Shown piece by piece: positions 10,366 to 11,124 of a DNA stretch of 11,124 nt (position 1 is its first letter; every line of letters starts with the position of its first letter). The translations under genes were made by a program, and so were the position numbers. The stretch covers positions 1-11,124 of the forward strand of contig CAYMRB010000347.1 of assembly GCA_964392615.1 (NCBI GenBank), in the 5' to 3' direction. The notes beneath the pieces are model-generated. The model worked only from the letters and a program-made list of their open reading frames with translations. It was not told the DNA's origin and did no database searches. The stretch comes from CAYMRB01 sp964392615 (GTDB lineage Bacteria; Planctomycetota; UBA8108).

Positions 10366-11124
10366 ATGCCGTCGAAGAGCCGGCCGAGGACGTGGCGCAG
10401 GAGGGGTCTTTGGCTGACGACTCTCGCGGTCCTCGTCGGGCTGGCCGTCACGGCGCCATTCGTCCTGCATCGACGCGTCGGGTTCTACACCGACGGCGCC
10501 GGGATCCACGAGTCCGAGTCGACCGCGGCCGACTCGATTCGCGAGGTCCTGTGGGAGCGACCGGAAGCGCTCGGCGACGCCGTCAACCACGCGCAGCTCG
10601 ACGACTACGAGCCACGCCTCGGTCCGTACGGAGATCTCCTCGTCTTCACCCGCGGCCGCCCGGGGGAGAATGCCGACCTCTGGCTGTCGGAGCGTCAGCG
10701 CGGACGCTGGCAGCCGGCGCAGCCCATCGCATCGATCAACACGCCGGCCGACGAGCTCGGCGCCGCGTTCAGCGCCGACGGCCGCTGGCTATGGTTCTAC
10801 TCCGACCGCGCCGGAGGCGAAGGCGGCTACGACATCTGGGCCGCGCCGTGGAACGAAGACGGCAGCTTCGGCGCGCCGCGCAACGTCGGCCAGACCATCA
10901 ACACGCGTCACCACGAGATGAACCCGGTCCCGGGACCGCAGGGAGAGCGCCTGTGGTTCACGAGCGATCGGAAAGACGACGTCGACGACACCCCGTGGAG
11001 GGGGACGGTGAGATCGCGACAGCGATTGTCGGACTACGACATCTTCGTCGCAGCGGTGGTCGACACCGACACCGACACCGACTCCGACACCGACACCGAG
11101 ACCGACACCGAGACCGACACCGAC
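10366..11124 (+). CDS. Membrane-anchored PD40 beta-propeller protein (TolB-like), partial
   Basis: An open frame of at least 253 residues with no stop before the window edge. The basic N-terminus (PSKSRPRTWRRRG) and one hydrophobic segment (about 15-34) indicate a signal anchor. Three WD40-like/PD40 blades follow: EPRLGPYGDLLVFTR..DLWL (about 82-107), AAFSADGRWLWFYSDR..YDIW (about 133-158) and MNPVPGPQGERLWFTSDR..DYDIF (about 185-227). Each has the P-x-G-x-x-L/W-x-F-x-S/T-x-R pattern of TolB-type propellers. The frame then enters an Asp-Thr/Asp-Ser/Glu-Thr repeat (233-253). GGGGAGG is 8 nt before the ATG, which is 3 nt after the ExbD-like stop, so it belongs to the same operon. The rest of the propeller, or an OmpA/Pal-type domain, may follow the repeat beyond the window; that is a guess. 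Confidence 0.85.
   Translation, partial: MPSKSRPRTWRRRGLWLTTLAVLVGLAVTAPFVLHRRVGFYTDGAGIHESESTAADSIREVLWERPEALGDAVNHAQLDDYEPRLGPYGDLLVFTRGRPGENADLWLSERQRGRWQPAQPIASINTPADELGAAFSADGRWLWFYSDRAGGEGGYDIWAAPWNEDGSFGAPRNVGQTINTRHHEMNPVPGPQGERLWFTSDRKDDVDDTPWRGTVRSRQRLSDYDIFVAAVVDTDTDTDSDTDTETDTETDTD
11062..11124 (+). repeat. Hexanucleotide tandem array (GACACC/GACTCC/GAGACC) in the propeller gene
   Basis: Ten and a half 6-bp units, mostly GACACC with GACTCC and GAGACC variants, running to the last base. They are in frame with the PD40 gene and encode alternating Asp-Thr with a few Ser and Glu. The reverse complement matches the unit family of the left-edge array. The assembly probably stops here because the repeat could not be crossed. 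Confidence 0.9.

Overview
The window looks like one scaffold from a metagenome or draft assembly of a high-GC, Gram-negative (diderm) bacterium. It has a 10-N scaffold gap (2208-2217) and simple hexanucleotide repeats at both extreme ends. The protein set suggests Planctomycetota or a similar phylum: a Tat-exported xylose-isomerase-like TIM barrel, a very large periplasmic TPR protein, an ExbB with a periplasmic extension, and a PD40 beta-propeller protein. That assignment is inference from family content and was not tested.

Layout. Positions 1-78 are a GGAGTC/GGTGTC hexamer array. An alpha/beta hydrolase lipoprotein gene (176-1063, +) faces a minus-strand block across a 26-bp convergent spacer holding a short hairpin. 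Read 5'->3' on the minus strand, that block is: a 77-aa coiled-coil-like protein (5065-4832), a Tat-secreted sugar isomerase/epimerase-like protein (4710-3766), an OPT-family transporter interrupted by the gap (3618-1664), and a 186-aa two-TM protein (1650-1090) tightly coupled to the transporter. Between the isomerase and the transporter lie inverted repeats and a cluster of GAGTCGA heptamers. The gap has a problem. The 51 bases on each side encode the same 17-residue stretch of the OPT family (13/17 residues identical, about 71% at the DNA level). The two contig ends are therefore homologous but not the same sequence, and the join may be chimeric.

A 317-bp intergenic region with a structured leader (5066-5382) separates the minus-strand block from a plus-strand operon. 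The operon holds a 1204-aa signal-peptide TPR protein (5383-8997), an ExbB/TolQ/MotA-type proton-channel subunit (8994-9923, ATGA overlap), an ExbD/TolR-type subunit (9928-10362, 4-nt spacer) and a membrane-anchored PD40 beta-propeller protein (10366 to the window end, 3-nt spacer, no stop seen). Its composition resembles a rearranged Tol-Pal system: TolQ, TolR, a CpoB-like TPR protein and a TolB-like propeller, with no TolA or Pal visible. A proton-motive-force motor acting on the envelope, working with periplasmic TPR and propeller partners, is the most reasonable reading. The TPR gene carries two separate runs of exactly 11 Asp codons, and the propeller gene runs into an in-frame Asp-Thr hexamer repeat at the right edge. 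This operon is the most interesting part of the window.
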